Shown: piece by piece, positions 47,054 to 61,500 of the stretch
Layout: every line of letters begins with the position of its first letter
Position numbering within the stretch: the first letter of the stretch is position 1
Assembly (NCBI GenBank): GCA_034670405.1
Contig: JAXDDX010000091.1
Coordinates: forward strand, 248,001 to 312,000
Direction of reading: 5' to 3'
From: Hoplostethus atlanticus
Taxonomy: Eukaryota; Chordata; Actinopteri; Trachichthyiformes; Trachichthyidae
DNA length: 64,000 nucleotides
Notes under the pieces: generated by a model
Databases searched by the model: none
What the model was told of the DNA's origin: nothing
The model's input: only the letters and a program-made list of their open reading frames with translations
Position numbers and translations under genes: made by a program

Positions 47054-50000
47054 GCTCAGTGATAACAGCATGGTGCCACAAATAAAACGTTTACGGATTT
47101 TGATTCCCATTACGGCCATCCATACTACTGAAAAATACTGTATAACTACCAAAAGGCATATGTCAGAGAGTGTGTTAGCTTGGAGCACCAGATGGGTGGG
47201 GTTTACAGAAACACAGACAATTAATTTAGTGTCAGGTAAGCTTTCAATTACTGATGCCAATCACAGTTTACTGAACCGACTATCCTGTGATTGTCTGAAC
47301 TTCCTGGTGTTCATTGTACCATCCTATACAAGGTGTAAGGAGGATTTTCAGAGACATTGTAGTATTGCCTAGTATTATTTTCTTCAGTCCTCTCAATTTG
47401 GCTGACCATCTTTTAGCAGTAATATCAAGTTCCCTGCATCTATAGTGTGCAGACATTTAATAAACACACAGGATCTGATGTAACTGCCCCCTGTGCTATT
47501 TTGGGAGGCTGCCTATGTGGACACTATGTTGGTTGTTAGAGGAAAGAGGGGATGGGTGAGAGCAGGTACGTCAAGGGAGCGCCACACTATACTCATCGCT
47601 ACCATGTATCTGCACTCACACTCAGCTCATAACGTCCAAAATTTCTAAACCCGTTTGTGGTTTCAGCAACAATAGGCACAGCGGACCCCTCTGGCTTGAA
47701 ATGCCAGAATCTTTCAAGAAGAATGGAAAAGGAGTGAGTGAAATTCTTCCCATTGTGGTGACACCCACACATATATACAGTACATGACAGTGTAACAATG
47801 AGACAAACTATTCTTTTGTGTAGTTCAGGGTATAAATATATGGTCAGAGTGTACCCAGGAGGTGATTAAGGCATCTTGGTATCTTGCACCTAACCCCATG
47901 GCAACTGAGCTGCCCACTGTGAGCCATGTGAAATCTGAACAAACTGCCCACTGAGTACACCCACCTAGCCAGCCTAATTACCGTTGACTTATGGTTGTGG
48001 AATTGTGGGAGAATGGTGCTACCCTTAGTCTGTTCACCTTCTGTGGTGAGCATCAGGTGCCACGGCCACATTTAATGGAAGGTGAGGGTGGAGAAGGGAT
48101 TGCGTGAACACTTCGTGTTTGCCTCAGGATGCTCCTGATCCACCCCCCACACAGTCCAATTTACACCTGGGGAAAGAGAAAGCTCTGTCAGTACCAGCCC
48201 CAGCTGAACCCCATCTCTCCTTCCAGTGAGCATGACCCCATTTAGAGCTTTCTCTTGCCTGCTCTTCCAGGCTGCCGATATCACCTATGTCAATAGATAG
48301 TTCAGTAACACCTTGTTCTCACCGCCGCTGTGCTCCTACCCCCCGTCCCTCCGTGTGCAGCTCCCTGGAGAAGTTGCTGCTCAGTGCCCTGTACCAGCAA
48401 CACAGCCGAGCGTAACGTTCCCATGTTCTACAAGTGGACTTCTTTGAATCAGCTACTTAGCATCACACACACACCTACATACTAACTGCCACACTGTGCA
48501 TCACGTCACACTTAGGAGTTCATAAAGAGCAGGTTATCTCACTGAACAGCCTAAAGACCTGTTTTAAGATACGATTTACACCAAACCACAGTTGGAATTC
48601 TGTATTTTCATGACAAAATGAGATAATAAAGTGTCACACCTACTCTAACAGCTGCACTGAGCAGATTTTTAGGTTAATGCTACTTTTCAAGCACTAGCTG
48701 TGCTTAATTAATTGCTATACCATCTAGCTGTGCTTTTTGGGATTCATCAGCATGGTTGGAACACCTCCCAGATTACTCACCTCAAACTATCCTTTGTATA
48801 ATACACTGTTAAATCACAGTATCTTTGACTAAAGGCTTGTTCACATCAAGCATGTTTGGGGCAGTTTATTCAGTCTCTGGAGCGTTTACTCCTGTAGTTT
48901 GGCTCATTTGGGCAGGTGAGAACGATGCCATGCGAACTCAGGTGAGCACCAAATAACCGCATCGAGGCTGTGATCACATACGATGCGTCTCAAACGTGTC
49001 AGTTTACAGTTATTTACAATGGTTTGGTCATGGCAGGAGCGCGTCGCCTCCAAACAATGTGCCTCGTGTTTTGAGTTGCGGCTAAGTTGAACGTGTCTCA
49101 ACTTTAGCTGCGCCACACTACATAAATAGCAGCACCTGGACTGATATACATTTGCCAGTAAGTAATGTTAACTTTAACTACATCTTCAGTTCTGAATGGG
49201 CTCAGTGCTTTAATTCTCTGGTGTTCATGCAAGTAAGAAATAGCTGAATATGATCATGAATCAAGACTATGGTTTGCCCTCAGTTCATTATGTTATGCTT
49301 TGCTTTCCAAGCATGAAGAACTGCTGGCTACTAGATGCTAATATCTCCTTATACCCATAATCCCTTGCATTTTGTGATTGTTTCCTGCAGAAGGGGACCG
49401 GGACCTGCAAATAACCAACTGGCTTAGTTGGTTATTTGATGCACACACAACTTTGAATGACATGCCCAAATGAGTCGCACTAAAGGAGTAAATGCTCCAG
49501 AGTTCGAATAAACAACCGCTCCAAACATGCGTGGTGTAAACACACCCTCAGTCTTCTTCCAAGTGAACTGTGGTGCAGTTTGTTACGAGTGAAAATATAA
49601 TCCAAACTACAGGAAACCATCCCAAAACTAACTGTTTTATGGGTGTAAGGAGATGGATGTTGACATCTGGTAGTCAGCAGTTCCTCATGCTTGGATATCC
49701 TAGCATAACCAAATGTCCATCATGCTCAGCCAAAGTTACAGGAACTGGAATCTGATTTGTTTTGACTGCCCCAAAATCTCTAACCTGGCGGGACGACAGG
49801 TTACCAAAACTGTCCCATAAATGAGCTACTTGTGAGGCCATGTGACATTTGTCTACAAGCCTTGGTTTGCTGTAACCGGGCAGTGTGAACCTAAATGAAG
49901 CAAATACAAAAACTCAACAATGAAAACTTTAGACTAAAGAAAGAGAACTGTAGGTGTGATCACACCCTGAGCTCCTTCACGCCATATTGGAAAGTTATTA

Positions 50001-50068
50001 GAGGTTCCTTCCCTGGCAAATTTGCTTCTTACTGGTGCTGTTGACCTGCCAGAGTCCTGCTGGGATTC
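47054..50068. other. Non-coding stretch upstream of lhcgr, nothing recognised
   Basis: Open frames here are short and lack splice-consistent homology to any family I know. No RNA gene or clear mobile element was recognised. Confidence 0.4.
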
Positions 50069-50074
50069 AGACAC

Positions 50075-50140
<66 letters not shown>

Positions 50141-50184
50141 CAACAACACAACACAACACAACACAACACAACACAACACAACAC
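50069..50184. repeat. (CA)n followed by (ACAAC)n compound microsatellite
   Basis: CA dinucleotides with two CAAACA interruptions (50069-50141) run into about eight copies of a pentanucleotide ACAAC/AACAC (about 50144-50184). Confidence 0.97.
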
Positions 50185-52520
50185 TGTGCTGTCATTAGAG
50201 AAAATAGTGGAAGGCGCCATTTGTGTCAAATGCTGTTTACTTGCTATTCCCACACAAAGTGACATTTCCAGAGTGGAGTTCAAGAGAGACACATATCAGT
50301 GTGGCATTTGAGGTAATTGGCAATCGCGGCGCTGAGAACATAATCGGCGCTTGAGAATCCCCTTTGTTGTATTTCTCTCTGTGCTGCAGCTCGGTGGTTC
50401 TCTCTCAGTCTACATCACATTTACCTCATTAAAGACCACATCCAGTAGCTCATTGTATGTGCTGGTCTTTCATGATGAAACTGTATAAGGCTTTGTATGC
50501 CATTTGTGACAGTAATTGGAATTTTTGTTTCACCGACGTCTTCTTGACCTGCTCAATAGGTCATCCAATCTCTCTTGTACGAGTCTTTCTTGAATAATTA
50601 AAGAGGACTCTCCAATAATCTGGCTTCACTCTTCCTGAGTTCACGTGGTGGTGATGTAGTAACTCCTTGTTCATGAAACAGCTGAATGCAATGTACATTC
50701 CAGCTTCATGCATGCATAGCTCGTGTGTTGGAGGAACAGCAATGTTTTAGAGGAAACAAAATTATCAGCTTGGCTTCTCAACTCACTGCAATCAAGGCTC
50801 TACACTCAAGGGCACCACTAGTCTCCTATCATGAACATGGAAGAGATGGCCAAGGAGACTGAGGGTGAGCCAAGAGAGTACAACATGACAAAGCCCAGAT
50901 AGCAACACACACACACACACTCAATAAACACATACACTTGGACAAAACGCTATCTACTAGGAAATATAGGGCCTGTATTCATGTTTTGGATGGTGCGGGT
51001 CTTTTGGGCATCCATGCTTCAGCAGGTTACAGTCATTTCCATATGCCCTCTAATCATTCTCCCTCCTTCCCTCGCTAAAGAAAGTGTTGCAGTGGGCACA
51101 CCATGAGGCTGGCATGCTAATGAATGTGGCATCAACAAGCAACCAACAAACAGGGGAGTCGTTATTATGAATTATTAGGCTGAATTTATGCAGTCTTGTT
51201 TTTAATGGCAGATAACCTTGAGGCTGTCCGATCTCTACCTCTCCCCCTCTCTCTCTTTCTCTCGCTCAATTCCCAATTACACACACACACACAACACACA
51301 CACCACACACATAATTTGTGGATGGGGCAACGCTCCTGACACCTTATCAGGGTCCTTGGACATCCAAAATGCCTCACAGAGATATCGTATTAGGAACATT
51401 AACCCTTTAGTGAGATCAGGAACGGAATCTTATTTACCGATCATCGTACAAATAGTTTTTATTTTGCAAAATATGTTTAGGCCAAAATCCATCACTGTAC
51501 AAGCAAGCAGTCTCCTGTTTGTTTATAAAGGCTGTCATACTTACACACTCTTCAACCACCATGTTTGACCCAGCAGTGTGTAATTCACTTAGCGATTCCT
51601 CTTAATAGTTGTAGTTCTCCAATTTGCTCAACAGGTGTCAGAAAGCACCTTTTTATTATATCATCTTGGGATTATGCCTCTGGGTTTCTACTGTGAAGAG
51701 CCAGCTGGTTTTTCATCACTAATTCATCCTGATCCAGAGCTGAAGAATAATAAATGTGCTGAAAATGGGACATGGCTCGGTTACAGATTCCGAGGCTAGC
51801 TAACGTGAATATGATGTAAGGAGAATTACTGGTATGTTTTTTTTTTACAGATTTGTTTTTTCTAATAATTGACAAAAGGATTGGTATTTTGTCCGATTGC
51901 CCTTCATCAGATAATTTTAACCATAATGTTAACATAACATAATGTCCCACATAAACATTTATAAGGCATCTAATTGATGTAGATGGAAAGATATACTCTC
52001 TACACAGTTCTTTCATTTCAGTTTAATTACCTGTTCACTGGATGAAAGATTTCTGGGAGGCGACCTCCCCACTTGCCAAAACCATGTTTTTGGACCTTCA
52101 AATGTTTTAAGTCTAACACCAATTTTCACTTTTTTCAGCAAAAAACTTCCACAAATCAGATATCAGTGGACACATCAGTAATTTATTTGCTAAAACATTA
52201 TTCATTGTCCTCTTGATGTCTTGAGGCTCATTTTTAAAATATCTAAAATTTAAAACAATTTTGTTTAGCTAAACGTGCAGACACAAAGGCTTCAATAAAG
52301 TCCTAAACATTTCAGTTTTGTAAGATTGCTATCCAATGATACACAAAGTGCTTAATCTCCTCAGTCAACCAATCATTACATCTCATTCTCTCCAGGACAT
52401 CTGAGGAAGGCACTCTGTGTACCTGGTGGGCACAACCAGATCTCTGTGGGCGAGTCTGGCCCGGGACGATCACCACCTCGGAGTCGTAATCTGAATGGAA
52501 CTCATCACTCATACAAAGAC

Positions 52521-52521
<1 letters not shown>

Positions 52522-52581
<60 letters not shown>
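52522..52581. repeat. (GA)n microsatellite
   Basis: A pure GA dinucleotide run of about 60 bases. Open frames of ER or SL repeats across it are artefacts. Confidence 0.97.
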
Positions 52582-52582
<1 letters not shown>

Positions 52583-55500
52583 AAACAACCTGTGTGGAGG
52601 TTACAGTTACATCTGTTCAGTTGCTCAAGTTGTAATACTGGTGCTTGTGATAGTTGTAGACATAGTGCTATCTTTGTCCATATTAGAAATAATTTAGTGT
52701 TGGGATGCTCTTTGAACTTGAATGGCTTATGAGACAGGAGTCTATCCTCTGTTTCTATGTAAGGCAGTTTCATGTGCTACAGCTGGTGTAGTCCATTAAG
52801 CCACATAGTGTAAGCAGCTGTGACTCCTGGCAGCCACCAAATTGACTAATCAAACATTCAAAATGTTAAAGGCTAACATTTTAATGGGCAATTACACATA
52901 AATAGTATTTAATTAAAAAAATGTTTTAGTGCTATCATTAGGATTATTTCTTTGATTGTACTGTACATTTGATATTTCAGAAACTAATACCCATGGTACA
53001 ACAGTTACTGACAATAATTAGATGAATGATATTTGGGATTTGTGCACCCAAAAAGCTTGGACTAGCCCATTTTAGAGCCTGTGGTTGGACACAATCTTCC
53101 ATTTTCAGGCCACTGAAATGGTCTTCTCTTAGTAACTAGGGTAAGGGTAAGGGTAAGGTTGATTAAAGTCTTTTGTTTAAATCCAAGTTTCAGTCAGGTC
53201 ACTTTGCTCAAGACATAATAAAACTGTATTAGACAAAATCTTTTTTACAACCATCTTAAAAGCCTACATCACAAACGGAGGCTGCATCAGAGAAGAGCAT
53301 CCCAAGTCCCTACCACACTACCCTACCTGTAATTTTAGCACTTGAGTTGTTGTGCCTTGGTGTCTTGCTATTTTTTCTATTTCATCTCAGATGCTATTTA
53401 ATATTGACTTCTGTAGTGTTTAACATGAACTTTGAATGGATGGTGAAGAAGTACGAGGAGTAGAAGTTCACATGCTTTTTTAGTAACTGAGGACCTCTGT
53501 AAGTGGATGTTTATAAGACAAACAGACTGTTCAGAGACCTGCATTTAATATGCTATCTCTCAGATTTGATTTGATCAGATTTGGCACAAGAGGGTGTTAA
53601 ACAGGGATGAGCATCTTATCCAACAATCAATACCATCATATTATATGGTGTGTCTTGCATTAGGTGAGCCAAATTTATTCACTGCCCTTATAGTCATTAT
53701 CTTTCCTCAAATTTGATCAGTTAAGTTCTTTCAAGGTGGGTAAAGGATTTTGAACGCTTAGTCTCTCAACAAATTATAGTCTGATGATGACAGTTTTGTT
53801 GATGAAAATACCAAATAGTCAATGTCATTTTTTCAGTGTTTAGTTTTTGTCTTGTCTATAGTCCATGACAATGTGAGCAATGTTTTGAGGCATTATAGAT
53901 GGTCCCTTGCCAACAATTACAACCAATTATGAACAGTATTTTTTTCATTATGCTGTTGTTTCTTGTAGGGCACCACACTCTCTCTCACTTGTAAATCTCT
54001 ATCTAAGCCAGAGGCGATGACGCTAGCCTGCTTTGCCTTAGAACGTTCCTCATATACTGTCGCATGTAATCCATGTAAAAAACAAAATGGCGTGGATTGT
54101 GACACACTTCCGCAACTTGTAGGATGGGTCACACATGTGTCTTAGCTGTTTCCCTCAGATGCATTGAGGCAAGATGCTCAAATGGCTACGACTGCACAGC
54201 TGGACCTACTGGTGGTCAGCTATAGCTAAGTGGATTGGGCAGCAATCAGGCAGCTGCAGAGCAAACCAATACACAATGAATGAAGGACTGGCAGTCCCCT
54301 GGTTCAGATTCACAGTCTGTTGCTGTAGAGTCATCCATCCAGCAAATCTGTTCCCCCCTAATTAAGTTCAAAAGGGGGAGTGAGAGGGTCATTAAGCACT
54401 TATTTATTTGGCAAACCACTGGTACAGAACGGCAATCGTATTCCTCTCACCGGGTTATATAATTGGTCTGAACAATGATAAGCTTAGCACCACGCAGAGT
54501 GATGGGCAAGGGCACTTGGAGGTGCTGTAAATTGTGCTATGTCTGTAGCACTCAGACTTTGATCATTACATCCTCAGTGGGGAACAGCGCTGATGAATAC
54601 TCGTGTTGACCTCAAAACTGCTGAATGCATTTTGGAAGCTGTTGCTAAAGTCAGCTCACAAATGGTACTTTATTGTTGGAAATAAAAAGAAGATATGTGT
54701 CCTGTGAGAGGTGGTGGTACCAAGTGTGATTACATCACAAACAAAAAAAAAAGAAGAGAGAATTCAATTTGGGAAGAAGTTTATCACACGGGCAGGGTGG
54801 CCCTTGTGCTTGTCAGAGATTGGGAGGGAAGGCCGTTAATCATGGCACACAACCCAGAACTCGAGGGCTCAAGCTTTGGTTATTTGAGCACTCTGGAGAC
54901 TGAAATACAGTCGGTGTCAGAGGAAAGGTCAATGACATTGTTAGGAAGCTCTGTGAGGGACAACTGAGCAGGTGCTCTATATTTGACAAAAAAAAAACAA
55001 TAAGACATTATTCTCCTCTGTCCTCCTTTAGGAAAGCCATCAGTGAGTCCTTCTGGTCAGGACATGTGAAGAGTGAGATCACAAATATATGACAAAATAA
55101 AGATCCTATTAAAGGTTTCGATTTTTTAGGAGAGTTATTTAATCATAAGTTTCCTTTTTCCAAGTGATACTGTAGAGGTTAACCCATAATATAATTTACC
55201 AGCTATGTGGATACTGTGATGAAAGGATTACAAATAACACAGTATTGCAATACGGAATGCGGAAGAAGAAACCGGGTGGCGGTAAGTTTGAAAAACAAGC
55301 GGAGTTAGTGTTGCTGTATTGTCGTCTCGACATGGCCGAACACAAAAAAGACCAGTGCCTTCAAACGTCATCAGCTGAAGTGACCAAGAAGGCGTACCTG
55401 CAAGAAAGGAGCGTGACAGAGAAGTTACACCTTCTCCAGATGGAAAAACGTCAAAGAAGAGAAGAACCTAAGAACCGATGCAGATGGGGCCAAATTATCT

Positions 55501-58500
55501 TTTGGACGTTTTTCTGAAAGTTTTTCTGAAATTAATGTGATACTGATAACTCAAAAAAATGGTGCGTCGCAAAAAACAGACGAACTTCAGGATTATCAGT
55601 TTAGGACATTTAGCAGGCTAGCAGGCTAAGTGCAGCTAGCTTGTGTTTAATTATACATCAGAAGGGGTCTGCCTAGCTACTTTAGTTTACCCAATGCTGT
55701 TATTTATCGGATCCTTTTCCGGAACCCACAACTCGTCAAAAAAATGATCAGTAAAAGCATTATTCAATAATGGGTTGTTCTTGCAGAATATGGCGAACTT
55801 GAATCGTGTGGTACAGAAGATAGGACAGATACCTGACTCATAATTGGGGTTGCCATTGGTAGGACCTGACCTTTCAGTGTACATGTCATATGTGTTCTTG
55901 TCTGTGTCCTTCCATCGCTCTTTTGCCGTAATATCTAATGGCCTGAGGAATGACAAAAGAATGCCAAGGACAAAGAGCCGATAAAGTTCCTGGATGTCCA
56001 TTTGCAACCGTGAAATGAAAGCCACATCAAATATCTAGTCTGAAATGAATACATTCTATGAAGTTAGGTATCAGGTCCGTTTTCCATATATGCCAATCTT
56101 TAGTGATCTTTTGGGGTACATTTCCATTTTTCACTAGAAGCATTTTTCTCCAGCATTCATCCAGAAATGCTGCCACACATCCATAGCATATATTTTGGAA
56201 CCCTTTGAAAAGGAGAACATTTTTCTAGGTGACTTCTGAAGAATGTTTTTTTTGTAATTTGGATGGAAAAAAATAGTCCCCTTTTGTATCTCAGCCTTCA
56301 TCTAGGTAAAGCAACTTCAAATACCCAGTTGAACAGGCACACGCTTTTGCTGTACCAGGACCCAATGTAATATATACAGCATGTTTACATTCTGTATATT
56401 CATTATTGCAAGGCTTTGCAAGCTGTAGCAAGAGGCCATAACGGGCCTAAATCTGTAATTGGCTCAGCGCCACTGAAAACATTAGGCAGTATATTTTTTC
56501 TATGGAACACGTTTATTTTTAGGAGATTTCAGGTGTAATAATGTGTGTGGAAATCTCAAAATACAGATAAATAAAATTGTCCTGCTGACAATCTGTGGCA
56601 GATTGTTGACAAAAAAATATTGTTCAATATACATTATTGAAAAGCATGTACACTCAAATGCTGGCAACAAGGCATATATTTAACTTCCACCTAGAAGCTG
56701 AACATGGATCAGCTGCAGGCAGTGTTGATGCCATGATTGCTGATTACAACTCTAAGCATGGTTACAGATTTGATGTTTGACATTGATGTTTGATGTTTGG
56801 TAAAATAAACAGTTGTGCTGCAAAACGGCCTCTTCTCAGCACAGCTGACAGTTGTTATGGGATCAATTTGTTGCAGCATTATTATTAAAGATGAGCAACT
56901 AATGGCAGTCACTGTCCATGGAGGAGTCTGGAAGTGCTGCAATCAATCCTGATTGGGCTAGACGTGGAGAAGAGAGGGTTGTCAGCACTCCTGATATTTA
57001 AGGGGGTCAAGTGCCATCGATCCTAGGCTTCCATGTAGACACTGTCCTGTCATTGATAAGATGGATTAAGCTCTCAGTGCCAGCACATGTTTCTCCACTG
57101 TCTATCACATCCTCACATCCTGTCTCTACAGGCTTTGTCTGTCTCTCTGGGTTCCTCTTTCTGACTCACTTGCCTATGAGGTTTCCTTTGTAGGTCCACT
57201 GGCTGCTCCTTTGCCTGGCATACACTACACAATGTGGGAGGGATATGACATAGAATCGGAGACATTTTAATGGATAGATGCACTGTATTTCTGTATTTAC
57301 AATTAGACATGATGAATGATTTGTTTTCGTGACATATGGGGAAGCCAGTTAAAGTATTAATCCTTACGATTTCCATATTAATAAAAACCCTTTTTGATAC
57401 TGTATATCGTTGGCATATTTTTTAGCAGTAGCCATTCCAACTTGTGTGATGCCATTTAGTCTATGCAATGAAGAAATCGAATTTCCCTCAAATGTTGAGT
57501 TTATTTTGTATTTTAAGCATATCATTTCTATTGGAGAGGTGTCATCCTCTCCTAGACCTGCCATGTTGCATCAGCAAATAATTCTACAGCAACCACGAGT
57601 GATGCTTACGCAACCTAAAAAATAGTTTGTTTGTATATGTCTGACTGTATCTATTCTGTATATGTATGTTTTGAGTTGTTATGAGTGGTTAAGCCATGCC
57701 ATTTTGATCATATCTACTCTAAACTTCAGGAGGGAAAGATGCTAAACAGTGTCAAATAGGGGCTCTGATTTTGGTGCTACATTGAACCTCTTGTGGTGTG
57801 ATACGTAGGCCCGTTCTCACATAGTATTCTATTTGAAACAAATGGTTCATTATTCCTATTTAAGGTATAACTTACTGACCGCTGTTTAGACCTGATGGTT
57901 GGAAACTGTACTTCTGGTGAGCACAGAACCACCTGAAGAACCACTTGCTTCTATATGGAAACTGCAGATGCTTGCGGGGAAAAAATATTACGGTTAAATT
58001 GGCTTTTCTACTGGTGAAGCCTTTATAAAGCACCATTATGCTCACAAAGAACCATGTCATTTAGAGCCTAGTTGTGGAAAGTGACGTGGGACTTGATGTA
58101 GACAAAATACAGAGCAAGATGCAGCAGTTGGATACGGATGTGTGAATACAGCAAACAGCTGCTATCTCGTTCCATGCATGAAATATTGGTGATGATCCAA
58201 ACTCACCAAACTGTGACAGGGTGGGGGTTTCACAGTCCTCAGCAGCGTGCTCTCACTTTCATCTGGCTAATGTATGTCTCATATTATATGGACAGTTTAA
58301 GGCCTGAGAGACCATGTAGCATTTGCAATCATACACGGTTTCCCCCAGGAGCAGCTTTTTTAACAGATGTTTTTACATTCAAGCATGCGCTTCAAAGAAT
58401 GTTGCTTTTAATTTGACCTTTTTGCTTTACATTTAGAGGGGACAACATGAAACAAAAACGGGAAGAAAATGCTTTTTTTTTCATTAGCATATAAATCCTC

Positions 58501-61500
58501 TCAATTAGTGCAGGAGCAGCTTTGCTCATTTTCCAGGGTATGAAATCTCACAGGAAATAGTCTGTGTGTTTCCAGTATAACCACCCTGGGCTTCCCTCAA
58601 GTACAAATGGATTGCAGACTATGTACACATGTTTTCATTTTATAGTTGCGTGTGTAGTACTATATAGTATAATTAAAAGCAGAGGTATGTAGACAAAATG
58701 CACAATTTGATTATTTGATATATCTTTACATGAAACTGCTATTGTAAATAACCAAGCATGATATTGAGTTTGACCTCTTTCCTGGAGAACATAAATTGGT
58801 CAGTGAGATGACCACGAAAGCTATCCTTGACTCCTCCCACTACCATCATATTTTTTTTGTCCATTTATTTATTTTTCCTTTTTTATGATTTTCAAACGAT
58901 GACCAGCAGATGTCAGAAGTGTTCCTCAAAAACGCAGTCCAGATTTTACTGCTCTTCTGACTGAGCCGTTATTGTCATCAAGCTGCCCCAACATGTTTTT
59001 ACATGGAATTTGAATGTCGCGTCATACATTATAGACAAATACAAAGATGGCCCTCTCTCTCTTCTTGCTTTCATAAGTGTAAATTGTGTGTGTGTGGGGA
59101 GGGGGGGGGTCTGGTGGACGTGGTATTTTAGCAATTAATGCCTGTTAAGTGGACATGAAAGCAGAAGACAGAATGGGTGCAGATAAATGTAGTACTGCAG
59201 CTGTGAACTAGATAAAGAAGCAGATGCAGTAAATGAATAAGTGACAGAGGAATAGTGCTGGGGTCAACTAAACAGAAAAAGAAGAAGGCAGTGAGGAGGA
59301 CAGACTTCCAGAGAGGCAGACAGACAAGTAGGCAGAGAGACAAGGACAATTGGAACATGCATGTAAACAAGAGTACATGTACTATATGGTTAATGGTTTT
59401 TAGAGATGAAAGCAGAAACAATGCAAATAGCACTCACTCTCGGCAGTTACCATGACGACCGTGCACCTGAACTTAGAGGTAGGTCCCGGGAGAGGTCTGT
59501 AAGAGGGAGAGGCAGGACAAGACTGGTGTGTCCTGATTTACATTTTGCCAAGTGCTCCGGCATCTCTTCGCTATAACAGAGGCCATCCCATTGTACTGCA
59601 ATGATGGCTCCACTGGGAGACTCAATTTGAAAGGTGGTTTAGCTGGGAAACAAACCAACTAAAAGACTGGGGAGCAACAAAATGAAAAATTCAACTTCAA
59701 ACCTGCTCAGAGTTTTAATTGCTTGTCTTTCCTCAAAAGTGTTTATTTATTAACGCCGCTGGCTCTATAGCGCGCTCTCTCTCTCGTCAACTGGCCACCC
59801 CACCTCTCCATGTGTTATACATATAAAGGATTCTCTTTGATATGGCTGAACTCAGGTTACCCTAGCCCAGAATGTGATCTGCCATCCACATTCAATCTCA
59901 GACTGCCATCATGTGAATGCTGTCTTATGTTGTGGGCGGTGACAAAGCCAGCAGGATTTCTCACTTCCAGGGGATCGGTTCACGACTGACGCACAGAAAA
60001 ACTCGAATGCACCAGAGGAACGGCTACTATCAGGAGGTAGAGCCAGAAAACAAGTTTAATTTGATTGTTTACTGTTTATAGGGGGACTTTTATTTTTAAT
60101 TTTTTTTTAACATGGTTATTGTTTTAGAACAGTAAAGCATGCATTTAGAAACGTAAAGCATGCTTTATCGTTTTTATGCATGGGCATGTGCAAACATTTA
60201 GACACCACTGTGCCAGTCAGGGGAAATGTGTTTCTTTTTTAAGCTTCCTAGACAAAAACATCAGTTGGTGACAATTAGAAATAATAGTAATAATGAATTA
60301 ATCTTCCCTGTGCCAGTAACAATGAGAAAGTAAAAAGGATAGGATTCCACATTGCAGTGCATTTTAGATTCATATCCTTTATATCACTTTTCTATAATAT
60401 GTTATATATTATATTTATAGTTAATATAGCCATTAACCCTTTATGAACCATCCCCATCCATCCCCTCATGCACTCACACACACATACTAACACTATGAAG
60501 TGAGTGTGCTATTATTACATTTTATCACTTCTTTCTGGCAATGGATGTTGTAAAAAATGAGAATTTGAGAATTTAGGCATGGCAATTAATTTCCAGTCTG
60601 CACCTTGTCGTTATGAAACTAAATTTTGATTACTCATTTCAGGTTAGTTAACGTTGGAGCCCCAGCACACTAAAGATAATTCGCCTATTTGTTAATCTTG
60701 AGGGGGGTTTATGGCCGCTATAGAGGCGAGTGCAGGCGATTTTGTGACAATCAGACCATAATTACGTGTGGGGAGGCAGCCAAGCGCAGCATGGCCCAAT
60801 GTCATTAACTTGCTGCCCACCTCAGAGTGAAAGGGGCTGGGGGGTTGTGATTATTTTCTATTATTCTGAGAAGAGCACAAATCCAAATGAGCACGGATAC
60901 AAACGTAACCAGGCCTGATGCCGCGCGCTTAGCCAGCTGTTTGACATTCAGCAGTTAAACCTTGCAGTGTAGTGAAAAGAGTGGGGTCACAGGGATAATA
61001 TTGCTTGAAGAACAACGTGAAATTTCATTAGGTCTGCTAATGCCTCCCTGACATTAGTGATAAATCCTCAGTTGCTTGCTGATGGGTGCTAAAGAAGTGG
61101 ATGTCTACGGCCTGTGGTTACTGTAATACTGTATGTCTGGTGGCAGGTAGCTGAGGGGGTTGGGCTGGAATTCACAGCAATGTGCTTATGAAGAAAACAT
61201 GTTGCTGCATATGTGAGCGTGACAGCTCTGCCTTATTTGGAAACAAGATGCTGAGGCAGTGACACATTCTTCAGGCTCGATACCTACAGAGCGCCGTGTC
61301 TCCCCTGTATCCTGGAAGTGTACAAAAAGTCTAGAAATCTGGTATGAGTCAGAATAACACTAACAAAATATTTACTATATAAAACAATACAAAACCTCTC
61401 ACCATGACGTGGCAAGAAATACCCACGTACTCCTGCAGCTCCACTGTGCTGCCTAACACTGTCCCAGGCTTCAGGAGGCGCTCTGTAGTACAGTATTCAT

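Noticed and set aside
53137-53158. GGGTAA repeats resembling telomeric DNA
   Set aside because: The unit is GGGTAA and not GGGTTA, with only about three copies.
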